Positions 28,527 to 36,812 are shown, counted from the first letter of the stretch. The stretch: 47,765 bases of DNA from an uncultured Alphaproteobacteria bacterium (GCA_902621205.1 CACNLH010000012.1:1-47765); one strand, 5' to 3'. The notes: generated from the sequence alone by a model not told the origin. A program made the numbers and translations.

Positions 28527-29888
28527 ATGAGCATTACTTTTAAAGAATTAGAAAAAAAAATAAAATCAAAAGAGATTGATACTGTTTTAGTTTCTCTATC
28601 CGATATGCAAGGTCGACTAGTGGGAAAAAGAGTAACAGGTAAGGCTTTTTTAGACTACGTTCACAAAGAAACTCATTTTTGTGACTATCTTTATACGGTT
28701 GATATGGATATGTATACAGTTCCTGGATTTAAATCATCCTCTTGGGAGACTGGCTACGGTGATATGACTGTAAAGCCTGACCAAAGAACCATCAAAGTTT
28801 TACCATGGTTAGAGAAAACAGCTTTAGTTCTCGGCGATGCTTTTCAACATGATGGAAAGACTCCTGTTTCGCATTCCACAAGACAAGTTTTAAGAGAGGC
28901 AATTATAAAAGCTAATAAAATGGGATTTGAGCCGATGTTAGGTTCAGAATTAGAATTCTTTCTTTTCAAGCAAACTTATGAAGATATTCATTCTAGTCAT
29001 TATAAAAATTTAAAAGAAACATCATGGTACATAGAAGATTATATGATATTTCAAACTTCAAAAGAGGAGCCTTTTAATCAAGAGTTAAGAAATAGTTTAT
29101 TAGACTCCGGCATTTATGTTGAGTGCACTAAAGGGGAGGCCTCACCTGGTCAACAAGAAATTAATGTAGTTTTTACTGATGCTCTTAGTATGGCAGATAA
29201 CCATATTTTAATAAAAAATGCTGCAAAAGAGATTGCTTTTAAACATAATCGTGCAGTTAGTTTTATGGCAAAATACAAACAAGATTTCTGCGGAAGTTCC
29301 TGTCATATTCATAATTCTTTATTCGATAAAAAAATAAAAAAAAATATTTTCTCTGATACCAAAGACAAATATGGAATGTCTAAAATTTTCAAAAGCTATG
29401 TAGCTGGACAAATTTTATTTTTGAGGGATCTATCAATTTTTTTAGCTCCAAACGTAAATTCTTATAAAAGATTTCAAGAGTCCTCTTTTGCTCCAACATC
29501 TGCCGCCTGGGGAATTGATAATAGAACCGCTGGATTTAGATTAGCAGGACATGGAAGTTCAATAAGAATTGAATGCAGAGTTCCTGGGGCAGATGTTAAT
29601 CCCTACCTTGCTTTTGCTGGATTGATTCAAGCAGGTCTGTATGGAATTGAGAATAAATTAGAACTTGAAGAGCCATTATCTGGAAATATATATCAAAATA
29701 GAAAGGCAAAAAATGTTCCAGGTACACTTTATGAAGCAATTGAACTTGCTAAGAAATCAAAATTATTACCAAAGATTTTCCGTTCAGATGTTTTAGACCA
29801 CTATATTCACGCTGCAAAATGGGAGCAGAGTGAATATGATAAGTCTGTAAATGACTGGGAGCACCGTCGTTATTTTGAGAGAGGATAA
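28527..29888 (+). CDS. glutamine synthetase-like gamma-glutamyl amine ligase
   Basis: A 453-residue member of the glutamine synthetase superfamily. The beta-grasp N-terminal domain is about 15-110. The catalytic domain has ELEFFLF at 141-147 with metal-ligand glutamates, EINVVF at 211, the SSCHIH ATP/Glu site near 257-262 and GSSIRIECRVPGADVNPY near 350. The adenylylation-loop Tyr motif of GlnA is not evident. This class (PuuA, GmaS, IpuC, GlnA3/4) ligates glutamate to amines other than ammonia. Flanking ALDH and alcohol dehydrogenase genes suggest an amino alcohol substrate such as ethanolamine; that is inference. The ADH starts 12 nt after its stop. Confidence 0.88.
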   Translation: MSITFKELEKKIKSKEIDTVLVSLSDMQGRLVGKRVTGKAFLDYVHKETHFCDYLYTVDMDMYTVPGFKSSSWETGYGDMTVKPDQRTIKVLPWLEKTALVLGDAFQHDGKTPVSHSTRQVLREAIIKANKMGFEPMLGSELEFFLFKQTYEDIHSSHYKNLKETSWYIEDYMIFQTSKEEPFNQELRNSLLDSGIYVECTKGEASPGQQEINVVFTDALSMADNHILIKNAAKEIAFKHNRAVSFMAKYKQDFCGSSCHIHNSLFDKKIKKNIFSDTKDKYGMSKIFKSYVAGQILFLRDLSIFLAPNVNSYKRFQESSFAPTSAAWGIDNRTAGFRLAGHGSSIRIECRVPGADVNPYLAFAGLIQAGLYGIENKLELEEPLSGNIYQNRKAKNVPGTLYEAIELAKKSKLLPKIFRSDVLDHYIHAAKWEQSEYDKSVNDWEHRRYFERG

Positions 29889-29900
29889 ATAGGGTTATAA

Positions 29901-31046
29901 ATGCAAAATATGAATTGGAATTATCCAACAAATGTTTGGTTTGGAGTTGATAGATCAAAAGAAATACAAGAAGCTTGTGATACTTTAGGTATTAAAAACC
30001 CTTTAATTGTTACAGATCCTGGATTATTACAAACATCAATTATTGATGAAATCAACAGTGGCCTCTCATCAAATACACAAATTTACAGTGATGTTCAAGG
30101 AAACCCAACTGGTTCAAATGTAACTAATGGTGTAAAAGTTTTTTTAGAGGGTAGCCATGACGGAGTAATAGCCATAGGTGGCGGATCTGGAATGGACGCT
30201 GGTAAAGGAATAGCTTTTTTAGCTCATCAATCAAGACCACTTTGGGATTTTGAAGATATTGGAGATTGGTGGACAAGAGCAGACTCAAGTGTAATCAAAC
30301 CTATAATAGCCATACCAACGACTGCAGGAACAGGTTCCGAAGTTGGAAGAGCAGCTGTCTTTTTAAATGAAGAAAATCATAAAAAGAAAATAATTTTTCA
30401 CCCAAAAATGTTGCCTCAGATTGCGATACTAGACCCATCTTTAACATTAAATTTACCAAAAAGTATTACCGCTGGAACAGGAATGGATGCTTTGGCACAC
30501 TGTATTGAAGCATATTCATCTCCTTTTTATCATCCAATGGCAGAGGGTACGGCTTTAGAGGGGTTAAGACTAGTCAAAGAAAATATTCAAGAGGTTTATC
30601 ATAATGGAAATAACGTTGAGGCAAGATCAAATATGTTAGTAGCTTCTATGATGGGTGCAGCTGCATTTCAAAAGGGTCTAGGTGCAATTCACTCAATTAC
30701 ACACCCAGTAAATTCCTTATACAAGACTCATCATGGAACAACAAATGGTACAGTTATGCCATTTGTTTTGAATTATAACCGTAGCACTATTGAAGAAAAA
30801 TTTACCAGATTGGCAAACTTTCTAGATATTAAAAATGGCTTCGAGGGTATAATTGATTGGATTATTGAATTAAAAAAAGAAATGGAGATACCTGAAACAC
30901 TTAAAGATATGGGTGTTAATGAGGGAGATGAGATTAAATTGGCGCCATTAGCACAAGAGGATCCAAGCACAGGTGCAAACCCACTAGAGATGACAGTAGA
31001 AAGATTTCAAGAATTAATATTAAATTGTATTTCTGGAAAATATTAA
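29901..31046 (+). CDS. iron-containing alcohol dehydrogenase
   Basis: A 381-residue group III alcohol dehydrogenase. Metal ligands match the FucO pattern: D196 and H200 in GMDALAHCIEAY, and H264 and H278 in the HSITHPVNSLYKTHHG segment. The nucleotide-binding GGGSGMDAGKG is at 93-103 and PTTAGTGSEVG at 139-149. It converts a primary alcohol to the aldehyde with NAD(P), or the reverse. As the third gene of the ALDH-ligase-ADH run it would oxidise the hydroxyl of a gamma-glutamylated amino alcohol if that reading is right. It ends by overlapping the convergent phosphatase stop by 4 nt. Confidence 0.92.
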   Translation: MQNMNWNYPTNVWFGVDRSKEIQEACDTLGIKNPLIVTDPGLLQTSIIDEINSGLSSNTQIYSDVQGNPTGSNVTNGVKVFLEGSHDGVIAIGGGSGMDAGKGIAFLAHQSRPLWDFEDIGDWWTRADSSVIKPIIAIPTTAGTGSEVGRAAVFLNEENHKKKIIFHPKMLPQIAILDPSLTLNLPKSITAGTGMDALAHCIEAYSSPFYHPMAEGTALEGLRLVKENIQEVYHNGNNVEARSNMLVASMMGAAAFQKGLGAIHSITHPVNSLYKTHHGTTNGTVMPFVLNYNRSTIEEKFTRLANFLDIKNGFEGIIDWIIELKKEMEIPETLKDMGVNEGDEIKLAPLAQEDPSTGANPLEMTVERFQELILNCISGKY

Positions 31047-31825
31047 ATTTTTAGAAATTGTTGGTGCGCTTTTTTTGAAATTGATGCAACAACATCACCA
31101 TTTGATTGAAAATTTAGAGGATTTCCTTTCCAATCGCTTATTATACCACCGCTCTCTTCTACAATATTAACTAAAGGGATATAATCATAAGGTTTTAAGA
31201 AAGACTCTACTACTAGAGGTATTCTTTTTTCAGCTAAAAGTCCGTATTGCACACAATCACCACCAAACGTTGCATATTTAGTTTTTTTGATCAGAGCATT
31301 ATATTTTTTATTTTTATTATTTGATTTGAAAGCAGTCATTCCAGATGTACTAAAATATAATTTAGATAAGTTTAAATTATTTTGAGATTTCTTAATTTTT
31401 TTTCCATTACAAAAAGCGCCATTGTCTTTAATTCCAATCCATGTTTTTTTTATATCAGGACAGTTAATAATTCCAATTACTGGCGATCTATCAATACACA
31501 AAGAAATTAATGTACCAAAATTACCGTTTCCATTTATAAAATTTTTAGTTCCATCTATTGGATCGATTACCCATACGTATGGGGAGTTATTTGATTTATT
31601 TTTATATTCCTCTCCATATATATCGTGACTCGGGTATTTTTTAATAATCATTGATCGTAATTCTTTTTCAATTTTCATATCAATTTTAGTTACCGGTGAT
31701 TTATCTGATTTGAAATCTATTTTTAGACGATTTGAGGGGGTTTTTTTTATTATTCTCTCTGACTCATTTATAAGTTTTTTCGCAAAGTTTAAATATGGAG
31801 ATAAATCTTTAAGTTTTAAAGGCAT
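31043..31825 (-). CDS. inositol monophosphatase family protein, HisN-type
   Basis: A 260-residue Mg2+-dependent phosphatase. E72/E73 (YGEEY), D88-P-I-D91-G-T (VIDPIDGTKNF) and the late Asp in LKPYDYIPLVNIVEESGG are the metal ligands. The KPYDY wording (instead of KPWD of inositol phosphatases) together with GGDCVQYGLLAEKRIPLVVE resembles the histidinol-phosphate phosphatases of actinobacteria and alphaproteobacteria, so a role in histidine synthesis is likely. No other his genes are nearby, and a more general sugar-phosphate phosphatase remains possible. Confidence 0.85.
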   Translation of the reverse strand: MPLKLKDLSPYLNFAKKLINESERIIKKTPSNRLKIDFKSDKSPVTKIDMKIEKELRSMIIKKYPSHDIYGEEYKNKSNNSPYVWVIDPIDGTKNFINGNGNFGTLISLCIDRSPVIGIINCPDIKKTWIGIKDNGAFCNGKKIKKSQNNLNLSKLYFSTSGMTAFKSNNKNKKYNALIKKTKYATFGGDCVQYGLLAEKRIPLVVESFLKPYDYIPLVNIVEESGGIISDWKGNPLNFQSNGDVVASISKKAHQQFLKI

Positions 31826-31866
31826 TTACAAAATATATAGAAAAAAAGCATTACTACTAATAATTT

Positions 31867-32502
31867 TTAATTTAAGCTATTTTTAAGCTTTTGAAAAATA
31901 ATCTCAAAATTTTCTGATGTCTGAGCACCATTTATTACAATTTGTTTATTTATTATAAATGTAGGAACGCTATTTATACCCATCTTTCTAGCTTGAATTT
32001 CTTCATTGGCGAGTGGCTCAATATTTTCTTGATCTGACAAATAACTTTTAAAATCTTCAGCACCAATTTTATGTTTAATTGCTATATCTAACAATACATT
32101 TGGGTCACCAATATCTTCACCATTTAAGAAATAAGACTCAAATAAACTATCTAAAACATTTTCTTGTATACCCTGTTTATATGCTAAAGCTAAAAGCCTA
32201 TGTGAATTAAAGGAATTAGGGGTTATCATAATAGAGTCAAAGTTAAAATTAATTCCTTCTACAAGTCCTTCGTCATAGATATTGTCATAAATCGTCTTTG
32301 CTGCATCAGCACTTCCAAATTTAGAAATCAAATATTCTTGCCTATCCATACCATCAGGAGGTATTCCTGGATTTAATTGAAAAGGTCTCCAGGTTTGTTT
32401 GAATTTTGTATCTTTGTGATTACTAATTGCTTTTTCTAATCTTTTTTTACCAATATAACACCACGGGCAAACAGTATCTGAAAATATATCAAGTTCGATC
32501 AT
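31867..32502 (-). CDS. DsbA/FrnE-like thioredoxin-fold oxidoreductase
   Basis: A 211-residue cytoplasmic thioredoxin-fold protein with the CPWC active site at C12 and C15 (SDTVCPWCYIG), a helical insertion (about 65-160) and the cis-proline in GINSVPTFIINKQ near 173. This is the 2-hydroxychromene-2-carboxylate isomerase/FrnE family of stress-related disulfide oxidoreductases. No signal peptide. A TTG 27 nt upstream is in frame, but the ATG at 32502 starts at the first beta strand (MIELDIFSD), where homologues begin, so it is preferred. Confidence 0.88.
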   Translation of the reverse strand: MIELDIFSDTVCPWCYIGKKRLEKAISNHKDTKFKQTWRPFQLNPGIPPDGMDRQEYLISKFGSADAAKTIYDNIYDEGLVEGINFNFDSIMITPNSFNSHRLLALAYKQGIQENVLDSLFESYFLNGEDIGDPNVLLDIAIKHKIGAEDFKSYLSDQENIEPLANEEIQARKMGINSVPTFIINKQIVINGAQTSENFEIIFQKLKNSLN

Positions 32503-32592
32503 AAATTTATTTAAATATTCATGACACAAAAAAATAATAATTCATAGTAATTAAAGTTAAAAATCTGATAATGTTGGATATGGGAGATTCAT

Positions 32593-33000
32593 ATGACAGG
32601 AAATTTTAACGGAATATTTTATTTAGTAATTTTTTTAATTATTTTAGTGATGAATGCTTTTTACGGCTATAACTGTTTGTTTAATACCAAAAACTTCATA
32701 AGCAAATATGGAGTTGATGTGACAGCTGCATTTTTTGCTAGGTTTGCTGGCGCTGTAATTGTAGGTGCTGTTTTAATGCAGTTATATATTCTATTTAGAG
32801 GCACAGAGGCTACATGGGCATTCTTTAATTTTATGTTTATAATCATGACCATTATAGCAATATCAGCTTTTTACACTGGTGAGATTGATAAATTAGGAAG
32901 AACTGACCAGTATTCTAGAGAGGGATGGCTTTCAACAGGAGGTCTAGCAATAGGTTGGGCTATTCTTTGTTTTGGATTGGCAGATAAAATTTATATTTAA
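32593..33000 (+). CDS. small integral membrane protein of unknown function
   Basis: A 135-residue protein with four hydrophobic segments (about 6-26, 43-65, 72-92, 112-132) and short loops, one of which is charged (GEIDKLGRTDQYSREG). I do not recognise the family; the layout is like DUF4345 or DoxX-type small membrane proteins. GGGAGA lies 7-12 nt before the ATG. It converges with the BASS transporter, whose stop overlaps its own by 4 nt. No function is assigned. Confidence 0.7.
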   Translation: MTGNFNGIFYLVIFLIILVMNAFYGYNCLFNTKNFISKYGVDVTAAFFARFAGAVIVGAVLMQLYILFRGTEATWAFFNFMFIIMTIIAISAFYTGEIDKLGRTDQYSREGWLSTGGLAIGWAILCFGLADKIYI

Positions 33001-33842
33001 CGATTTCTTATAATATAAATAAACATTAAAGACGTTAAATACATTATGACGCTGTATGTGGCAGCTGGTATAATATACAGTCCACCACCAAAAACACTTG
33101 TGCCTACAAAAATTGCTAATGTTCCATTTTGAAGTCCGCACTCTATTGAAATAGCTTTTTGTTGTGAGGTTCCTGTTCCAAATACTTTTGCCCAATAAAA
33201 AGCAATTATCATCATTAATAAATTGAGAGAAAGGACTACCAATCCAGTTTGAGCAAAATACTCAACTAAATTTTCTCTCTCAGCTAAAATAGCTCCAATC
33301 AAAACTAAAACAAATAAAGCAGTTGAAAGTATTTTAGCAAACTTCTCAATTCTCTTAGTTAAAAAGGACAAGCTAGCTCTAAAAGTCATTCCAATTAAAA
33401 CAGGTAATGTTACTATCAAAAACATACTTATAGCTATTCCTGTCAGTGAGATTGAGCCTAAAGAATTGTTAGAAATTAATCCCATTGATATCCCCAAGAC
33501 TATAGGCACAGAAATTACACTTAAAAGGCTCATCACTGCAGTTAAAGATATTGATAGAGCAACATCCCCTTTGGCAAAAGATGTAAGAATATTAGAAGTT
33601 ACTCCACCTGGAGCAGCGGCAATTAATATTAAACCTATAGCTAATTCAGGTTGAAGTGGCCAAATCAAAACAATTATTAAAGCAACAATTGGAAGAAAAA
33701 TTAATTGGCTAATTAAACCTATGATAAAATTTTTAGGTGCTTTTATTACTCTGGCAAAATCTGAGAACGTCAGACCCAAGCCCAGAGTAAACATAATAAA
33801 GGCTAAGGCTAAAGGAAGAATTACATCAGTTATGAAATTCAT
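32997..33842 (-). CDS. bile acid:sodium symporter (BASS/SBF) family transporter
   Basis: A 281-residue inner-membrane protein with about nine to ten helices. It matches the SBF domain: LALAFIMFTLGLGLTFSDFARV at the N terminus, AAAPGGVTSNILTSFAKGDVALSISLT near 75-101 (the first crossover with Na+-site Asn/Ser residues) and ECGLQNGTLAIFVGT near 234 (the second). Bacterial members carry organic anions such as bile acids, pantoate or 2-oxo acids with Na+. The substrate is not evident. The order BASS transporter then dehydrogenase upstream on the same strand (30 bp apart) may indicate an organic-acid theme. Confidence 0.9.
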   Translation of the reverse strand: MNFITDVILPLALAFIMFTLGLGLTFSDFARVIKAPKNFIIGLISQLIFLPIVALIIVLIWPLQPELAIGLILIAAAPGGVTSNILTSFAKGDVALSISLTAVMSLLSVISVPIVLGISMGLISNNSLGSISLTGIAISMFLIVTLPVLIGMTFRASLSFLTKRIEKFAKILSTALFVLVLIGAILAERENLVEYFAQTGLVVLSLNLLMMIIAFYWAKVFGTGTSQQKAISIECGLQNGTLAIFVGTSVFGGGLYIIPAATYSVIMYLTSLMFIYIIRNR

Positions 33843-33871
33843 AGATAAATATTAACAAAAACTTAAAATAA

Positions 33872-34813
33872 TCATATCTCATAACCAAGGCTTTTTTCCT
33901 CTAAATCAATCAATTCTTCAGGATACCCCTCAGCTCTAAATGCAGTATTGTATTTATTTTCAAGCCTTTTAACTACCATTGACGACCATGCACGATCACC
34001 AAACCTCTTTCTTGCATCTTTAATAATATCAAGAACCAAGGGTGATATTTCTAATTCGATCCCAAGTTTTGTGGCGAGATCCTGGAAAAGTCCTACATCT
34101 TTCTCAACTAAGTCCATTGTAAAATTTATATTATATGAACCGTTTAATATTACCTGACTCTCAGTTTCATGGACAAATGAGTTACCTGAAGAGGCTGCAA
34201 TTCCTTTGTATGTTTTGTTTAAATCAAGATTAGATTTACTAGCTATAGCCCAAGCTTCTCCTAATGCAACTAAGTGAACAGTAGCTAAATAATTAGTAAT
34301 AACTTTAAGAATGGATGCACTTCCAAAGTCTCCTGTATACAAAATTTTTCTACCGAGACATTTTAATATTGGCATAGCTTTATCAAATCCCTCTCTACTA
34401 CCTCCAACAAAAATAGAAATGTTACCGGTTGCAGCCCTATGACAACCCCCACTTACTGGGGCTTCTAAAGCTATTGCATTTTTCTGCTGAATTAACGATG
34501 CATGTTTTTTTAGCTGATCATTTTCAGTTGTACTCATCTCAATCCAAATTTGACCTTTTTGTATTGTGTCGATAATACCATCTTTGGACTCTAAAACCTC
34601 CGCACATATCTCTGGTGAGGGAAGACAAGTGATTAAAATATCAGAACTTATAACAAGATCTTTTATTGATTTGGTTGTATTTGCACCCTTTAATTCAAAT
34701 TCATTCATTAACTTGCTATTTTTATCTAAAACCGATAATTGAAAATTATTTTCTAAAAGGTTGCTTGCAAGTTTCCCTCCCACATTACCTAATCCAATAA
34801 AACCTACTTTCAT
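33872..34813 (-). CDS. 3-hydroxyisobutyrate dehydrogenase-like NAD(P) oxidoreductase
   Basis: A 313-residue beta-hydroxyacid dehydrogenase. The Rossmann motif is GFIGLGNVGGKLASNL near 4-19, the substrate-binding EAPVSGGCHRAATG near 119, and the catalytic Lys in LKVITNYLATVH near 171. The ATG at 34813 has an AGGAG Shine-Dalgarno 6 nt upstream, which decides against an in-frame ATG 18 nt further upstream (MNKGEH would itself overlap that site). Substrate is unclear: 3-hydroxyisobutyrate, tartronate semialdehyde and related acids are all possible. It is divergent from a thioesterase gene (about 80 bp). Confidence 0.88.
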   Translation of the reverse strand: MKVGFIGLGNVGGKLASNLLENNFQLSVLDKNSKLMNEFELKGANTTKSIKDLVISSDILITCLPSPEICAEVLESKDGIIDTIQKGQIWIEMSTTENDQLKKHASLIQQKNAIALEAPVSGGCHRAATGNISIFVGGSREGFDKAMPILKCLGRKILYTGDFGSASILKVITNYLATVHLVALGEAWAIASKSNLDLNKTYKGIAASSGNSFVHETESQVILNGSYNINFTMDLVEKDVGLFQDLATKLGIELEISPLVLDIIKDARKRFGDRAWSSMVVKRLENKYNTAFRAEGYPEELIDLEEKSLGYEI

Positions 34814-34894
34814 GTGCTCTCCTTTGTTCATTAAAAAAATAATATTACTAAATTTTTCAATGTTAATATTAAATAATTTTTATAAGATCAATCA

Positions 34895-35362
34895 ATGTCT
34901 ATATATCTCAGAACAGAAAAAATTATCTCCGAATGGACAGATTATAACGGTCATATGAATTTGGCTTTTTATATTCACTTATTTGATCAAGGATGGGATG
35001 TATTATTAGATAGGTTTCAAATGGGAGGAGAGTCAGCAAAAAATGAGAAAAGATCAACATTTGCTGTAGAGTCTCATACAAAATATATCCAAGAGGTAAA
35101 AGAAGGAGATGAAGTTGATATTAACTTATTGTTTTTAGACCGTGATAAAAAAAGATTTGTATATCAATTGGAAATTGTGAGTAAAAGTGGAAATTTTAGA
35201 GCAGCTACATCAGAAGTTTGCTCTCTTTATGTGGACTTAAGTATCCGCAAAGTTATTGAAATGGAAGATCATAAAATAAAGTTAGTGGATGATTTCATAG
35301 CTGAAAATAAAAATAAATTTTCACCAATAGAATTTTATTTGTTAGATAAATTAAAAAAGTAA
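34895..35362 (+). CDS. hot-dog fold thioesterase
   Basis: A 155-residue hot-dog thioesterase. The ISEWTDYNGHMNLAFYIHLF opening (near 11-30) has the catalytic Asp/His region of the 4-hydroxybenzoyl-CoA class. The VESHTKYIQEVKEGDEVDI segment near 63 is typical. By eye it is most like the thioesterase domain fused to carnitine dehydrogenase (betainyl-CoA thioesterase) in other proteobacteria, so betainyl-CoA is a possible substrate; this is inference from the wording of two segments. Rightward, followed 23 nt later by the peroxiredoxin gene. Confidence 0.82.
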   Translation: MSIYLRTEKIISEWTDYNGHMNLAFYIHLFDQGWDVLLDRFQMGGESAKNEKRSTFAVESHTKYIQEVKEGDEVDINLLFLDRDKKRFVYQLEIVSKSGNFRAATSEVCSLYVDLSIRKVIEMEDHKIKLVDDFIAENKNKFSPIEFYLLDKLKK

Positions 35363-35385
35363 ATGAAAATTACTATCATTGGCTA

Positions 35386-35832
35386 ATGAAAGCACCTAAT
35401 TTTAAGTTACCAAGCACGTCAGGGACATTTCAACTAAGTGATAATCTTGGAAAAAATATCATTTTGTATTTTTACCCTAAAGATAATACAAAGGGTTGCT
35501 CTATAGAAGCTAATGATTTTAACAATTCAATTAAATTTATTAATAAAAATAATGCAATTGTTGTGGGTGTATCTAAAGATACAATTGAAAGTCATAAAAA
35601 ATTTCAAGAAAAAAATAAGTTAAAATTTGAATTATTGTCTGATGAAAAAACTATTGTTCTAAAAAAATATAAAGCTTGGGGATTAAAAAAATTTTTAGGA
35701 AAAGAATATTATGGGATAATTAGAACGACAGTATTAATAAATGAAAAAGGAAAAATCGTAAAAACCTGGAGTAATGTCAGAGTAAAAGATCATGTAAAAA
35801 ATGTAATTAACGAACTGTCAAATTTAAAATAA
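35386..35832 (+). CDS. peroxiredoxin, Bcp/PrxQ-like, single cysteine
   Basis: A 148-residue AhpC/TSA-family peroxidase that reduces hydroperoxides. The peroxidatic cysteine C38 lies in KDNTKGCSIEANDF (usual wording TPGCTxEA) and the catalytic Arg is in GIIRTTVLIN near 113. The whole protein has only this one cysteine: the resolving Cys that PrxQ/Bcp proteins often carry five residues later (here Asn/Asp) is absent. It must therefore be a 1-Cys enzyme resolved by an external thiol, for which glutathione from gshAB is an obvious candidate. Confidence 0.9.
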   Translation: MKAPNFKLPSTSGTFQLSDNLGKNIILYFYPKDNTKGCSIEANDFNNSIKFINKNNAIVVGVSKDTIESHKKFQEKNKLKFELLSDEKTIVLKKYKAWGLKKFLGKEYYGIIRTTVLINEKGKIVKTWSNVRVKDHVKNVINELSNLK

Positions 35833-35887
35833 GAAAAAACTTACTCACAAATTATAAACAGAAATTTTTTTTTTTTGGTTTTTGATA

Positions 35888-35916
35888 TTGCCATAAAAAA
35901 TAAAGTATTTTATACT
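35888..35916 (+). promoter_or_regulatory. strong sigma70-type promoter of the non-coding RNA
   Basis: TTGCCA (35888-35893) and TATACT (35911-35916) are separated by exactly 17 nt. A start of transcription is expected about 35922-35925, at the beginning of the G-rich segment (GTAGAGGGTAGG). No protein-coding frame follows. This is the best-formed promoter I found in the window. Confidence 0.65.
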
Positions 35917-35922
35917 TAAAAA

Positions 35923-36030
35923 TGTAGAGGGTAGGAAACTTCCCAAAACAAAGAAAAGGACCAAAGTAGTAGAGGCTACGAAGAGGGAAACCAAAGCGGA
36001 GTCGAGACAACGGAGGTCCTTTTCTATTTG
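35923..36030 (+). ncRNA. candidate novel structured GGA-rich small RNA
   Basis: About 108 nt with a purine-rich composition unlike the AT-rich surroundings and no open frame. GGGTAG-GAAA-CTTCCC (35929-35944) makes a hairpin with a GNRA tetraloop and one U-U mismatch. AGAAAAGGACC (35952-35962) pairs perfectly with GGTCCTTTTCT (36015-36025) over 11 bp and encloses 52 nt. Inside is a small GTAG...CTAC hairpin (35966-35979), and the rest is single-stranded-looking with AAA linkers. Five GGA triplets occur (35934, 35958, 35986, 35998, 36012). It does not match SRP RNA, 6S, tmRNA or RNase P by eye. The GGA pattern recalls CsrA/Rsm-sequestering RNAs, but that is only an analogy. There is no U tract beyond the stem, so the 3' end is uncertain. 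Confidence 0.6.
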
Positions 36031-36083
36031 TACCTCACTTTATTTTGCAAAATAATTAAGGCTAATTTTATTATTTTATATCT

Positions 36084-36812
36084 CTAAAGATCTTGGTTAG
36101 TTGGTAGTATTACTAGATCCCTAACATTAGATCCTCTATTTCTAGATAATGCAAAATCGAAACAAGATACTACTTCTTTAACATCTAAGGCACTTCCTTT
36201 TTTTATCATTTTGTTAATATATTTCTTATCTTTAACTAAATCTAAGTCCCACAACTCGGTCATTATCATACCTGGTGCTATTGAAATTACCCTAATATTA
36301 TATTTAGAAACTTGAGTTCTTAGACCGTGAGCAAATGACTGTATGGCGTGTTTAGAGGCACTATAAATTGGTTCCCAATGTATTGCCTGGTGACCAGAAA
36401 TTGAACTTGTAATTGCAATATCCCCAAATTTATTTCTTTTCATATAAGGCAGAACTAAATGAATTAATCTAAATACACTGGTGACATTAACACTAATTAC
36501 ACGATCCCATCTTTCAGGATTACCAGATATTATTCTGTCTGGTTCATATAATCCAGCATTTGCGATTAAAATATCTATTTTTTTAAATTTAGCTATTGAG
36601 TCGGCAACAACTTTTTTTATATCTTTAGGTTTTGTTAAATCAGCACAAAGAAACAATGTATTTTTCCGGTATTTTTTTGACTGCTTATCTACTTTTTCTT
36701 TTGAGCCACCAACAAGTACTAATTTATAATTTTTTTTATAGTAATGCTCTGCCAGCGCCTTACCGACACCTGAAGTTGCACCAGTTATAAGCATTACTTT
36801 ATCTTGTTTCAT
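36084..36812 (-). CDS. short-chain dehydrogenase/reductase
   Basis: A 242-residue classical SDR. TGATSGVG at 10-17 binds the cofactor, a Gly-Ser-Lys stretch after beta-2 (VGGSKEKV) hints at NADP(H), NAG is near 83, the catalytic Ser is in ITSSISG near 137, and YSASK near 150 gives the catalytic Tyr and Lys. The substrate cannot be deduced. It is transcribed toward the non-coding RNA and is a single gene, with the lyase gene 74 bp upstream on the same strand. Confidence 0.9.
   Translation of the reverse strand: MKQDKVMLITGATSGVGKALAEHYYKKNYKLVLVGGSKEKVDKQSKKYRKNTLFLCADLTKPKDIKKVVADSIAKFKKIDILIANAGLYEPDRIISGNPERWDRVISVNVTSVFRLIHLVLPYMKRNKFGDIAITSSISGHQAIHWEPIYSASKHAIQSFAHGLRTQVSKYNIRVISIAPGMIMTELWDLDLVKDKKYINKMIKKGSALDVKEVVSCFDFALSRNRGSNVRDLVILPTNQDL

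Noticed and set aside
32503-32529. TTG-initiated N-terminal extension of the DsbA-like protein
   Set aside because: The extension adds residues before the first beta strand that homologues lack; ATG at 32502 fits the family.
34814-34831. Upstream ATG for the hydroxyisobutyrate dehydrogenase-like gene
   Set aside because: The Shine-Dalgarno AGGAG lies within that stretch and is correctly spaced for the later ATG at 34813.
35865-35876. Run of 12 T after the peroxiredoxin gene as an intrinsic terminator
   Set aside because: I see no GC stem immediately before it, so I do not call a terminator; homopolymers are common in this DNA.
35923-36030. SRP RNA, 6S RNA, tmRNA or RNase P identity for the GGA-rich transcript
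   Set aside because: None of the conserved cores (GGUCAGGUCC-GGAAGGAAGCAGCC for SRP; the large bulge of 6S; a tRNA-like end; the RNase P P4 strands) can be found, and length is too short for the latter two.
36040-36055. Perfect palindrome TTATTTTGCAAAATAA as an operator
   Set aside because: AT-rich palindromes arise by chance here, and it lies between the RNA and a convergent gene end rather than in a promoter. It could be a bidirectional terminator part, but no U tract adds support.
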